From the NCBI RefSeq assembly GCF_000227665.2, contig NZ_CP007030.1:186001-250000 (forward strand): a DNA stretch of 64,000 nt. Reading direction: 5' to 3'. This document shows positions 44,837-53,711 of this stretch, one piece after another (the stretch's first letter is position 1; each line of letters starts with the position of its first letter). The notes beneath the pieces were generated by a model. That model searched no databases, was not told the origin of the DNA, and saw only the letters and a list, made by a program, of their open reading frames with translations. The position numbers were made by a program, and so were the translations under genes. This DNA is from Thiomicrospira aerophila AL3. Its GTDB lineage: Bacteria; Pseudomonadota; Gammaproteobacteria; Thiomicrospirales; Thiomicrospiraceae.

Positions 44837-45590
44837 GATCTTTTGCGTCCATATGATTGTGCTCACAATGATGTGGCTGATGTTGGTACCAGGCCTGGTA
44901 CGGGCTCATATCACCAAATTGGGCTAAAAAATCAGGGTGGTCTTGAATGTGAGCAAGGCTGCCACTACAACATACATGACGATTTAAGCAGATGACCTGG
45001 TCGGTGTTTTTCATTACCAAGTGCAAGTCGTGACTGATCATTAATATGGCGCAGCGACGCTGACGTTGCTGTTGATAAATTAATTGGTAGAGTTGATGTT
45101 GGCTTTGTAAGTCGATGCCTTGTACCGGCTCATCTAGCACCAATAGATTGGGTTCGCGAATTAACGCGCGGGCTAATAAAACTCTCTGCAGTTCGCCGCC
45201 GGACAAACTATGTACCGGTTGTTTAAACAGATGATCCAATGCTAATTGCTCATTAAGCTCGGCCAGGGCTGTGTTAAGATTCTTTGGGCTAGATTGCGCA
45301 TCAAAACCTAGCGTCAAAAAACGCTGCACGCTGAGTGGTAAAGTGGGATCAATAAACAGTTTCTGTGGCATAAAACCGACTCTTAGGTCGGGATGGTGTG
45401 ACACCTGGCCACTAGAGGGGGTCAGAATCTTTAACAGGATCTTAACTAGGGTTGACTTTCCCGCACCGTTTGGGCCAATTAGGGTGGTAACTTGGTTTGA
45501 TGTCAGGCTTAGATTGATGTGGTCAAGTGCTAAACCTTGTTGTCCATAGCGATGACAGATGTCTTGTGCGTGAATAAGAGTTTTTTCCAT
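44829..45590 (-). CDS. znuC: Zinc ABC transporter ATP-binding protein
   Basis: A 253-residue ATPase with Walker A GPNGAGKST, signature LSGGELQRVLLARAL, Walker B LLVLDEPVQGID and the switch His (SHDLHLVM). The C-terminal tail is His-rich (HQPHHCEHNHMD), usual for ZnuC. A Leu-rich upstream extension in the same frame (45710) lacks a ribosome site and overlaps znuA, so the ATG at 45590 is chosen; its Shine-Dalgarno is poor. It is divergent from znuA with only 32 bp between start codons. CAGGCCTG at 44890 is a 16-bp perfect palindrome. Confidence 0.92.
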   Translation of the reverse strand: MEKTLIHAQDICHRYGQQGLALDHINLSLTSNQVTTLIGPNGAGKSTLVKILLKILTPSSGQVSHHPDLRVGFMPQKLFIDPTLPLSVQRFLTLGFDAQSSPKNLNTALAELNEQLALDHLFKQPVHSLSGGELQRVLLARALIREPNLLVLDEPVQGIDLQSQHQLYQLIYQQQRQRRCAILMISHDLHLVMKNTDQVICLNRHVCCSGSLAHIQDHPDFLAQFGDMSPYQAWYQHQPHHCEHNHMDAKDHA

Positions 45591-45622
45591 AATATGGGGT
45601 AGTTTACATGGAGTCATGGCCA

Positions 45623-46603
45623 ATGCGAAGATTGCTAAGGCAAATAATTGTGCTATCTTGCTGGATGGGGCTGGCCGGGGTGTCGGTGCAAGCACACGCT
45701 GAAGACTCATTGAATCCAGCTGTCAATCCTATTAATGTTGTCGCGTCTATTCCACCCTTAGCAGGCCTGGTTTATCCATTGTTAGGTGAGCAGGACAGTA
45801 TTTCGGTGATTTTAGATGTGGGCAGTTCACCGCATGGCTTTCAGCTCAGGCCCAGTCACATGCGAGCCTTACAGCAGGCAGATTTGATGTTGATGGTAGG
45901 TACGCCGGTCGATGCCTGGATGCAGCGGGCTGCGGAGCGGTCAGATATTGCAACGCGTCAGTTGTTTGATGCAGAGCAGTCGGATTGGTTACCGCGTCGT
46001 GACTCGGGCGCCTGGGATCGTAAGCATCATCCTAGTCACGGTCATGCTCATCAACGTCATTCAGGGCTGCAAGCCGTGGCAAGAGTAGATGGCCATATTT
46101 GGTTAGATATAGAGCGCGCCATAAATTGGGTAGCGGATATGAGTTTAGCCTTGCAGCAGCTGAGACCTGAGCGGGCTGCTGAGTTTCAAGCACGAGAAGA
46201 GCAGGTGGTGGCAAGCTTAATCGCTGCCCGCCAGGCCTGGTCAGATCAGTTGCAGCCATATCAAGATAAACCCTTTGTAGTGATGCATGATGCCTATCAG
46301 TATTTTGAACATAGGTTTGGTTTAAATGCGGCGGGTGCGGTTTACATAAATCCTGAGGTTGCGCCAAGTGTGCGTCGCATTCAAGAAATTCGTGATACCT
46401 TGGTTGCGCAGGGTGTGGTATGTGTGTACCAAGAGCCGCAATTCCCAACTGATAGGTTGCGTTCTGTACTACGTGGTATGGATGTGGGCTTGGGTCAGTT
46501 AGATCCATTGGGTGCCGATGATGTGCTCGTCCCTTATGAACAGTTTTATGATCGTCTAGTGCAATCCTTTATTGCCTGTATGCAAGATGCTTCAGCAAAT
46601 TAA
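45623..46603 (+). CDS. znuA: Zinc ABC transporter periplasmic zinc-binding protein
   Basis: A 326-residue solute-binding protein with a signal peptide (LLRQIIVLSCWMGLAGVSVQAHA). Zinc ligands lie in VGSSPHGFQLRPS, DGHIWLD and VMHDAYQYFEHRFG, with a His-rich loop (RKHHPSHGHAHQRH, about residue 122) typical of ZnuA. The ATG at 45623 has GGAG nine bases upstream; the earlier ATG at 45608 has none. Divergent from znuCB, an uncommon but known arrangement. Confidence 0.92.
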   Translation: MRRLLRQIIVLSCWMGLAGVSVQAHAEDSLNPAVNPINVVASIPPLAGLVYPLLGEQDSISVILDVGSSPHGFQLRPSHMRALQQADLMLMVGTPVDAWMQRAAERSDIATRQLFDAEQSDWLPRRDSGAWDRKHHPSHGHAHQRHSGLQAVARVDGHIWLDIERAINWVADMSLALQQLRPERAAEFQAREEQVVASLIAARQAWSDQLQPYQDKPFVVMHDAYQYFEHRFGLNAAGAVYINPEVAPSVRRIQEIRDTLVAQGVVCVYQEPQFPTDRLRSVLRGMDVGLGQLDPLGADDVLVPYEQFYDRLVQSFIACMQDASAN

Positions 46604-47336
46604 GCTATTTTTAATCGGATTGCCGGGTAGTGGTAAGTCCACTGTTGCTGCTAAAATTGCTGAAGTAGTAGCGCAAGCAGGGCTGGCAGAGTCAGTTGCA
46701 TTGAGTTTGCGCGAAGCAGTTGGATTTGATTTTGCCCGTTATGAAGATGAGCAGGCCTGCTTGGTATGGGATGCGCGTGAAGTCTTAAGCTTTTATGATG
46801 AGACCTGGCTAGAGGCGTTTTTTGATCAAGCAGATCGTTTGGTCATCTCGCACTGGACGCAACTCGATTTAATAGCGCAAAGCCGATTGAATCAGCAACT
46901 CAAACGTTGGTTTAATGGACAGTTATTTTATGCTGATACCTTAAGCAATAATAAAGCAACAGCCTTGCTGACGCTTAAGTCCGCTGGCTATCGATTGTTT
47001 AGTCATGCTGATGCGCAACTGATTCCTTTGCGTTTAACGATGGGGCGAGTGGTGCTCGATCATTTGTTGTTTATACTTGAAATGGTCCAGCAAAACTACC
47101 AGCGCCCCATTTGGCGCGCAAATGGCTTGTTGTTGACCCAGGAATATGCCAATCCAGTCGTCGTCGATATGACGCATAGCCAGTTGCGTACAGGTGGAGG
47201 CAGTCTTGAGCAGCTTGATGAGTTGGGTGCAGGATTAGGGCAGTTGGAATTTTGGCTCGATCAGTCGTTTGATCAGGCGCAGCTGCAAGAATGGCTAGTT
47301 GCTTCACTTGCACCCGGTGAACGAATCGGCATATAA
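46587..47336 (+). CDS. Diverged COG0523/CobW-like GTPase
   Basis: A 249-residue P-loop protein with Walker A FLIGLPGSGKST near the N-terminus. The remaining layout follows COG0523 metallochaperones: ...CLVWDAREVLSFYDETWLEAFFDQADRLVISHWTQLDL (where VDA and NKTD normally occur) and a C-terminal WRANGLLLTQEYANPVVVDMTHSQL...LEFWLDQSFDQAQLQEWL, like the CobW C-terminal domain. The metal-binding CxCC and the guanine-specific NKxD are not seen. It overlaps znuA by 17 bp and is presumably co-transcribed, consistent with a role in zinc supply. The family call rests on layout, not strong identity. Confidence 0.45.
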   Translation: MLQQIKLFLIGLPGSGKSTVAAKIAEVVAQAGLAESVALSLREAVGFDFARYEDEQACLVWDAREVLSFYDETWLEAFFDQADRLVISHWTQLDLIAQSRLNQQLKRWFNGQLFYADTLSNNKATALLTLKSAGYRLFSHADAQLIPLRLTMGRVVLDHLLFILEMVQQNYQRPIWRANGLLLTQEYANPVVVDMTHSQLRTGGGSLEQLDELGAGLGQLEFWLDQSFDQAQLQEWLVASLAPGERIGI

Positions 47337-47337
47337 T
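47308..47337 (+). promoter_or_regulatory. Sigma70 promoter for sufBCDS
   Basis: TTGCAC, 18 bp and a perfect TATAAT, 44 bp before sufB and inside the 3' end of the preceding gene. Confidence 0.55.
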
Positions 47338-47381
47338 ACCCTACCAAATTACTCAGAAATTCGGACCGAGGACACAAGGCC

Positions 47382-48863
47382 ATGCAAACAACCCAGTATG
47401 AAGAAATTAATGACATCCTGGCAAAAAACCAACACTACAAAGAAGGTTTTTATACCCTAACGGCGGTTAAAACCTTTGCCAAGGGCTTAAACGAAGAGGT
47501 TGTGCGGGCGATTTCAGCGAAAAAGAATGAGCCTCAGTGGATGTTGGATTTTCGTTTAAAAGCATTTAAGCATTGGCAAACAATGCCTGAACCACACTGG
47601 GCCAAAGCCAAATACGAACCGATTGATTATCAAGATTATAGTTATTATTCGGCACCTGAATGCAGTAGTTGTAACCAGGCCTGCGATAAAGCTCTGGATG
47701 GCAAAGATCATTCTCAGCCAGCGATTGATCCAGAAGTGGCCAAAGCTTTTGCGGCACTCGGTGTGCCTATCGATGACAGTGACGCCAATATTGCGGTAGA
47801 TGCGATTTTTGATTCGGTGTCAGTGTCCACGACAAAGCGTGATCAGTTAGAAAAGTTAGGTATTATTTTCTGTTCTTTTTCAGAAGCAGTTCATGAGCAT
47901 CCTGAGCTTGTGCAGCGCTATCTAGGTAGCGTGGTGCCCTATCATGATAATTTCTTTGCCGCACTCAACTCGGCGGTGGCATCTGATGGAACCTTTGTTT
48001 ATATTCCTGAGGGTGTGCGCTGTCCGATTGATTTATCAACCTATTTCCGAATTAATGAAGCTAAAACAGGTCAGTTTGAGCGAACGATTTTGATTGCTGA
48101 AAAGGGCAGTTACATTAGTTACATTGAAGGCTGTTCGGCACCGATTCGTGACACCTACCAATTGCATGCTGCCGTGGTAGAGGTCATTGTCCATGAAGAT
48201 GCCGAGGTTAAATACTCTACGGTACAGAATTGGTATCCAGGTGATGATGACTGCCAAGGCGGTATTTTGAATTTCGTGACCAAGCGTGGTGTGTGTGAAG
48301 GGCGTAATGCTAAGCTATCTTGGACGCAAGCGGAAACGGGTTCTGCTATTACCTGGAAGTACCCAAGTTGTATCTTGAAAGGCGATAACTCGATTGGCGA
48401 GTTTTATTCGGTAGCCCTGACTAATCGTCGTCAACAAGCGGATACCGGCACCAAAATGATTCATATTGGTAAAAACACCCGTAGTACGATTATCTCAAAA
48501 GGCTTGTCGGCGGGCAGGAGCGATAATACTTATCGTGGCTTAGTGAAAATTTTGCCTTCTGCTGAAGGTGCGCGCAACTTTACTCAGTGTGATTCGATGT
48601 TAATTGGTAACCAGTGTGGCGCGCATACTTTTCCCTATATTGAAGTGCAAAATCCAACCGCTCAAGTCGAGCATGAAGCGACCACGTCTCGGATTGGTGA
48701 AGACCAGCTGTTTTATTGTCAACAGCGCGGGATAAGTGAACAGGATGCTATTTCTATGATTGTGAATGGTTTCTGTAAGGAAGTGTTCAAGGAACTGCCA
48801 CTCGAATTTGCGCAAGAAGCCGAAGAGCTATTGGCGATTAGTTTGGAAGGGTCGGTTGGTTAA
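47382..48863 (+). CDS. sufB: Fe-S cluster assembly protein SufB
   Basis: A 493-residue scaffold subunit of the SufBC2D complex, which assembles iron-sulfur clusters under iron limitation or oxidative stress. Marks include the [40 protein letters not shown] core, [24 protein letters not shown] and the C-terminal cysteine ([19 protein letters not shown]). A CAGGCCTG at 47676 falls in CNQACDKA. sufA, sufR and sufE are absent; erpA lies elsewhere. Confidence 0.97.
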   Translation: MQTTQYEEINDILAKNQHYKEGFYTLTAVKTFAKGLNEEVVRAISAKKNEPQWMLDFRLKAFKHWQTMPEPHWAKAKYEPIDYQDYSYYSAPECSSCNQACDKALDGKDHSQPAIDPEVAKAFAALGVPIDDSDANIAVDAIFDSVSVSTTKRDQLEKLGIIFCSFSEAVHEHPELVQRYLGSVVPYHDNFFAALNSAVASDGTFVYIPEGVRCPIDLSTYFRINEAKTGQFERTILIAEKGSYISYIEGCSAPIRDTYQLHAAVVEVIVHEDAEVKYSTVQNWYPGDDDCQGGILNFVTKRGVCEGRNAKLSWTQAETGSAITWKYPSCILKGDNSIGEFYSVALTNRRQQADTGTKMIHIGKNTRSTIISKGLSAGRSDNTYRGLVKILPSAEGARNFTQCDSMLIGNQCGAHTFPYIEVQNPTAQVEHEATTSRIGEDQLFYCQQRGISEQDAISMIVNGFCKEVFKELPLEFAQEAEELLAISLEGSVG

Positions 48864-48936
48864 GCGGTCGTTAATCATGGCCCAAGCATACCCCATTTAA
48901 TTTGAATTTTATTTAACGCAAAAGCGAAGACTAACT

Positions 48937-49695
48937 ATGTTTCTCAATATCGAAAACTTACATGCTCAAGTTGAGGATAAGGCGATCCTGAAAGGGATTA
49001 ATTTACAGATTAACCCAGGTGAAGTACACGCCATCATGGGACCGAATGGTTCGGGTAAAAGTACCTTGTCTAGTGTGCTAGCAGGACGTGAGGACTATGA
49101 AGTGACTGAGGGCTCAGTCAGTTATTTAGATCATGATTTGCTTGATATGGATGCCGATGAGCGCGCACAGCAAGGTGTGTTTTTGGCCTTCCAATACCCT
49201 GTCGAGATCCCAGGTGTTTCTAATAAATTGTTTATGCACACTGCACTTAATGCCAAGCGTGCTGCAGCAGGCTTGGCTCCTCTAGATATGTATGACTTTG
49301 AGCAGTTAGCTTTAGAAAAAATGAAAATGCTTGAAATGTCGCCTTTAATGCTAGAGCGGTCGGTGAATGTCGGTTTTTCAGGCGGTGAGAAAAAGCGTAA
49401 TGATATTTTTCAAATGGCCATGCTTGAACCTAAGCTTTGCATCATGGATGAAACCGATTCAGGTTTAGATATCGATGCGTTAAGAATCGTGGCCAATGGT
49501 GTCAATTCGCTTCGCTCTAATGAACGTAGCTTTATTGTTGTTACGCACTATCAGCGTTTGCTAGATCATATTAAACCTGACTTTGTACATGTGTTGTATG
49601 ACGGCAAAATCATCAAATCTGGTGGTTTTGAGTTGGCCCATGAGTTAGAGGAGAAGGGGTATGACCACCTTATCCAAGCCTATGAAAAAGTTTAG
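48937..49695 (+). CDS. sufC: Fe-S cluster assembly ATPase SufC
   Basis: A 252-residue soluble ABC ATPase. Walker A GPNGSGKST, signature FSGGEKKRNDIFQ and Walker B LCIMDETDSGLDIDAL are intact; the terminal region matches SufC. It drives the SufBCD scaffold. The 3' end overlaps sufD by 35 bp. Confidence 0.97.
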   Translation: MFLNIENLHAQVEDKAILKGINLQINPGEVHAIMGPNGSGKSTLSSVLAGREDYEVTEGSVSYLDHDLLDMDADERAQQGVFLAFQYPVEIPGVSNKLFMHTALNAKRAAAGLAPLDMYDFEQLALEKMKMLEMSPLMLERSVNVGFSGGEKKRNDIFQMAMLEPKLCIMDETDSGLDIDALRIVANGVNSLRSNERSFIVVTHYQRLLDHIKPDFVHVLYDGKIIKSGGFELAHELEEKGYDHLIQAYEKV

Positions 49696-51001
49696 TCCTG
49701 TCGCGCAAGCCGCGATGGATTATTATCAGGCGCAGGCGACGCGGTTAATTCAAGCTGAGGGTGAAGGACATGCACTGGCGCGTTTTCGCCAGGCTGCTTT
49801 AAACGAATTTATTGAGCAGGGTTTTCCTAGCCGTAAAGATGAAGATTGGCAGTTTACACCCTTAAGTAATTTCTTAAAAACCCACTACCATTTTAATGGG
49901 ATCTCTCGAGCAACTGCAGCCGATATTGCTAAGTTAAGACCCTTTGTTGACGCGTGGCATTTGGTGTTTGTTGATGGTTATTTCAGTGAGTCCTTATCTG
50001 ATGACTTAGTTGGCTTGCCTGATGGCGTGTCAATTGAATCGGGTAAAGACGCATTAGATTTTGAAATGGGCTTTTGTGTTTTTGCACAATCAGAAGAAGA
50101 TATTCAGCAGGATGCATTTGGTATGCTTAATGCGATGTTGTTCGATGATGGTGTGTTTATTGAGGTTGCCCCACATGTACAATTGGAAAAACCTATTGTT
50201 ATTAGTTATGTTCAAACATTAGCTGAGCACGCCAATATAGTGCGTAATAAAATTAAGTTGGGTTCAAGTGCAAGTCTGAATGTTATCGAACAGTATGTGG
50301 CTATCGATGATGGTTGGGGCTTTGAAAATAGTGTTTGCGAAATTGAGCTTGCTGCTAACGCGCGTTTAAACCAAGTTGTTTGGCAAAACCTGCCTGAGCA
50401 GGCGACCTATTTTAATAATCAATTTATCGATTTAGCAGAACACTCTCAATTTAGAACTCATTATATTGGTCTAGGTGGTGCGATTTCGCGTCATCAGAAT
50501 CATGTGCAAATGGATGGTGACCGGATTGAGTCTGAGCAGAACAGTGTCTGTTTTGCACGTAACCAACAGATTGTCGATACGCGCACTTATACGGGACACA
50601 AGGCCGAGCAGGGTTTAAGTCGTCAGTTACACAAGCTGGTGTTGGCAGATCAAGCTATTGGTGTGTTTAACGGCATGATTAAGGTCGATCAAGTTGCTCA
50701 AAAAACCGATGGGATGATGGACAACAAAAACCTGCTCCTATCCAATAAGGCTCAGATGAATGCCAAGCCGCAACTTGAAATCTATGCGGATGATGTGAAA
50801 TGTTCGCACGGTTCAGCCTCTGGCCAAATTAGTGCGGATCAGATTTTTTATTTGCAAGCGCGCGGCTTATCTAAGCAACAGGCTCGCCAACTAGTTACGC
50901 TTGCGTTTTTGATGGAGCCGTTAGAAACGGTTGTTGCAGAAACTGTTCGTACTTGGTTGCAACAGGCTTTAGCGGATGCGGTTACGCCGCATTTGAGTTA
51001 G
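49661..51001 (+). CDS. sufD: Fe-S cluster assembly protein SufD
   Basis: A 446-residue paralogue of SufB. The conserved C-terminal beta-helix includes QNHVQMDGDRIESEQNSVCFARNQQIVDTRTYTGHKAEQGLSRQL, NGMIKVDQVAQKTDGMMDNKNLLLSNKAQMNAKPQLEIYADDVKCSHGSASGQISADQIFYLQARGLSKQQAR (with the conserved Cys and His of the SufBD interface). The ATG at 49661 follows GAGGAG by 7 nt within sufC; an ATG at 49682 is a weaker alternative. Confidence 0.96.
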   Translation: MTTLSKPMKKFSPVAQAAMDYYQAQATRLIQAEGEGHALARFRQAALNEFIEQGFPSRKDEDWQFTPLSNFLKTHYHFNGISRATAADIAKLRPFVDAWHLVFVDGYFSESLSDDLVGLPDGVSIESGKDALDFEMGFCVFAQSEEDIQQDAFGMLNAMLFDDGVFIEVAPHVQLEKPIVISYVQTLAEHANIVRNKIKLGSSASLNVIEQYVAIDDGWGFENSVCEIELAANARLNQVVWQNLPEQATYFNNQFIDLAEHSQFRTHYIGLGGAISRHQNHVQMDGDRIESEQNSVCFARNQQIVDTRTYTGHKAEQGLSRQLHKLVLADQAIGVFNGMIKVDQVAQKTDGMMDNKNLLLSNKAQMNAKPQLEIYADDVKCSHGSASGQISADQIFYLQARGLSKQQARQLVTLAFLMEPLETVVAETVRTWLQQALADAVTPHLS

Positions 51002-51023
51002 CCAGCTAATTAAACGAGGATTT

Positions 51024-52241
51024 ATGATCGATAATCACGCCATTCGTGCTGAATTTCCTTTGCTTGCTCAAACTGAGAAGGGTTTGCCATTAGTTTATTT
51101 GGATAACGCTTCGACAAGCCAAAAGCCTCAGCAGGTGATTGATGCAATTGAACACTATTATCGCGCAGAAAATGCCAATGTTCATCGCGGTGTATATGGT
51201 CTTAGTGAGCGTGCTACTGAAGCTTTTGAAGGGGTTAGAGGCCAGGTGCAGGGCTTATTAAATGCCGCCTCAAGTAAAGAGATTATTTTTGTGCGAGGCG
51301 CGACCGAGGGTATTAACCTGGTAGCCAGCTCATGGGGGCGCAGTAGCTTACAGCTAGGCGATCAAATCATTGTGAGTGAAATGGAGCACCATTCAAACTT
51401 AGTGCCTTGGCAGCTTTTGGTAGCGGACTTAGGGATTGAAATTGTTAAGTGGCCTATTGATGAGTTAGGTCAATTGCACCTGAGTGATCTAGCAGGCCTG
51501 CTGAATGAAAAAACCCGTTTAGTGGCAGTGACCCATATGTCGAATGCGTTGGGTACGATTAATCCAATCGCCGATATTATTGCCCTGGCGCATCAGCATG
51601 GGGCGAAAGTCTTGGTCGATGCCGCACAGTCTGTTTCGCACATGCCGATTGATGTGCAAGCGCTTGATGTCGATTTTTTGGTGTTTTCTGGCCATAAAAT
51701 GTACGGTCCGACCGGTATTGGCTGCTTGTATGCTAAGCAAGCTCTGCTAGAGCAGATGCCACCCTATATGGGTGGGGGTGACATGATTTATCAGGTTAGC
51801 TTTGCGGGTACGAGTTTTAATGAGTTGCCCTATAAGTTTGAAGCGGGCACGCCCAATATTGCCGGGGTGATTGGCTTAGGTGCGGCAATTCGCTTCATTG
51901 AGCGAGTTGGTTTTGACACCATTGCAGCCATTGAAGAAGACTTGTTAGCCTATGCGACAGCGAAGCTCAGTAAGATTAATGGGCTGCGTATCATCGGCGA
52001 AGCAGCGCATAAGGGTGGGGTTATTTCATTTGTGTTTGACCAAGCTCATCCGCATGATATTGCAACTTTGATTGATCAAGATGCAATTGCTTTGCGTGCG
52101 AGTCATCATTGCGCTATGCCCATTATGCAAAAGTATGGTCTGCCTGCGACTTTGCGCGCCTCCTTTGGTGTTTATAATAATCGAGCGGATGTTGACCGCC
52201 TATGTGTGGCGTTAGAAGAAGCCTTGGCGATGTTGGCTTAA
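51024..52241 (+). CDS. sufS: Cysteine desulfurase SufS
   Basis: A 405-residue PLP enzyme that supplies sulfur for the Suf system. YLDNASTSQKPQQVIDAIEHYYRAENANVHRGVYGLSERATEAFEG, VLVDAAQSVSHMPIDVQALDVDFLVFSGHKMYGPTGIG (PLP lysine) and the late RASHHCAMPIMQKYG with the catalytic cysteine confirm a group II desulfurase. Its usual activator SufE/SufU is not downstream. CAGGCCTG at 51493 encodes AGL. Confidence 0.96.
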   Translation: MIDNHAIRAEFPLLAQTEKGLPLVYLDNASTSQKPQQVIDAIEHYYRAENANVHRGVYGLSERATEAFEGVRGQVQGLLNAASSKEIIFVRGATEGINLVASSWGRSSLQLGDQIIVSEMEHHSNLVPWQLLVADLGIEIVKWPIDELGQLHLSDLAGLLNEKTRLVAVTHMSNALGTINPIADIIALAHQHGAKVLVDAAQSVSHMPIDVQALDVDFLVFSGHKMYGPTGIGCLYAKQALLEQMPPYMGGGDMIYQVSFAGTSFNELPYKFEAGTPNIAGVIGLGAAIRFIERVGFDTIAAIEEDLLAYATAKLSKINGLRIIGEAAHKGGVISFVFDQAHPHDIATLIDQDAIALRASHHCAMPIMQKYGLPATLRASFGVYNNRADVDRLCVALEEALAMLA

Positions 52242-52270
52242 TCGCCTTGACGTGATACTTGGCTAGAAAT

Positions 52271-52317
52271 TTGCTATGATACCTCCATTTTAGCCTTAAG
52301 CCATGGTGGTGCTTAAG
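52271..52317 (+). promoter_or_regulatory. Extended -10 and leader hairpin before murC
   Basis: TGCTATGAT (52272-52280) is an extended -10. Downstream, CTTAAGC (52295-52301) and GCTTAAG (52311-52317) form a 7-bp hairpin ending 11 bp before the murC ATG. It may affect translation start or mark the sufS/murC boundary. Confidence 0.4.
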
Positions 52318-52328
52318 CGGAGTGAGCA

Positions 52329-53711
52329 ATGAAAGAACAAGTTAGGCATATCCATTTCGTCGGCATTGGCGGCGTTGGCATGGCGGGCATTGCTGAGGTC
52401 TGCATCAATCTAGGTTTTGCAGTCAGTGGTTCGGATATTCGCCGGCACGCTACGGTGGTGCGGTTGGAAGCCTTGGGAGCAAAAATTCAACTTGGGCACC
52501 AGCCAGAATGGGTGCAGCAGGCGGATGTGGTTGTTGTCTCCAGTGCTATTGCTAAGGATAATCCAGAGGCCGCTTGGGCCAAATCGAGTAGAATTCCCGT
52601 TATCCCGCGCGCCGAAATGTTGGCCGAGCTCATGCGCATGCGCTATGGTATCGCCATTGCGGGTACGCATGGTAAAACCACCACCACGAGCTTAACGGCT
52701 GCCATACTCACTCAGGGTGGGCTTGATCCAACTTTTGTTATTGGTGGTCAGCTTAATCAAATTGGTACCAATGCAAGGTTGGGTTCCAGTCGTTATTTAG
52801 TCGCTGAGGCGGATGAATCGGATGCCTCTTTTCTTCATCTAGCACCGATGATGTCCGTTATTACCAATATTGATATGGACCATATGGAAACCTATCAAGG
52901 TGATTTTTCTCGCCTTATTCACACCTACAATGAATTTATCAATCGTTTACCCTTCTATGGTTTAACTGTATTGTGTTTGGATGACCCTAACCTGAAGCAA
53001 TTAATGCCAGATGTACTCAGAAAGGTACGCACTTATGGCTTTGATTCGCAGGCGGATGTGGTCGCGATCAACTGGCTAGCAAAGGGTTTGACTAGTGAGT
53101 TTGATGTGGTGGTTAAAGGTCGCGAGCCTTTTAGAGTGACACTGAACATACCGGGACAACATAATGTTAGGAATGCATTAGCCGCTATCAGCGTCGCTTT
53201 GGAGTTGGATGTGTCGGTGAGTGCAATTCAACAAGCATTGGCAACGTTTGGTGGGGTTGGGCGACGCTTCGAAGTTTACCCACGGCGGATTATTGGTGGC
53301 CATCAAGTGACCTTGGTGGATGATTATGGACACCATCCTACTGAACTAGCGGCAACGCTACAAACAGCCAGAGATGCCTTTCCCAGTCAACGGATCGTGT
53401 TGGTTTTTCAACCGCATCGTTACAGTCGGACACGGGATTTGTTTGATGAATTTATAACTGCACTGACCAAAGCGGATTTAGTGATTTTAGCGCCTGTCTA
53501 TGCGGCAGGCGAAACACCTATCCCGGGTTTCGATACCAAGGCGATCATGCAAAATATGCGGATTCGAGGCATGCAGAATGTTATGTTCGCGGAAGGTTTT
53601 GAAATGCTAAATGCGATGGCTGCAGATGTTTTAACAGAAGGCGACATCGTATTGTTGATGGGAGCCGGTGACATAGGGCAATGGGCAAAAGAATGGCAAC
53701 AAAGTACATAA
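52329..53711 (+). CDS. murC: UDP-N-acetylmuramate-L-alanine ligase
   Basis: A 460-residue Mur ligase that adds L-alanine to UDP-MurNAc in peptidoglycan synthesis. The three domains are visible: IHFVGIGGVGMAGIAEVCINLGFAVSGSD (UDP site), the ATP loop IAGTHGKTTTTSLTA and DDYGHHPTELAATLQTAR. A complete dcw cluster would have murG and ftsW upstream; here sufS precedes it. ddl overlaps its end by 31 bp, and murB is absent from the usual place between them. Confidence 0.97.
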   Translation: MKEQVRHIHFVGIGGVGMAGIAEVCINLGFAVSGSDIRRHATVVRLEALGAKIQLGHQPEWVQQADVVVVSSAIAKDNPEAAWAKSSRIPVIPRAEMLAELMRMRYGIAIAGTHGKTTTTSLTAAILTQGGLDPTFVIGGQLNQIGTNARLGSSRYLVAEADESDASFLHLAPMMSVITNIDMDHMETYQGDFSRLIHTYNEFINRLPFYGLTVLCLDDPNLKQLMPDVLRKVRTYGFDSQADVVAINWLAKGLTSEFDVVVKGREPFRVTLNIPGQHNVRNALAAISVALELDVSVSAIQQALATFGGVGRRFEVYPRRIIGGHQVTLVDDYGHHPTELAATLQTARDAFPSQRIVLVFQPHRYSRTRDLFDEFITALTKADLVILAPVYAAGETPIPGFDTKAIMQNMRIRGMQNVMFAEGFEMLNAMAADVLTEGDIVLLMGAGDIGQWAKEWQQST

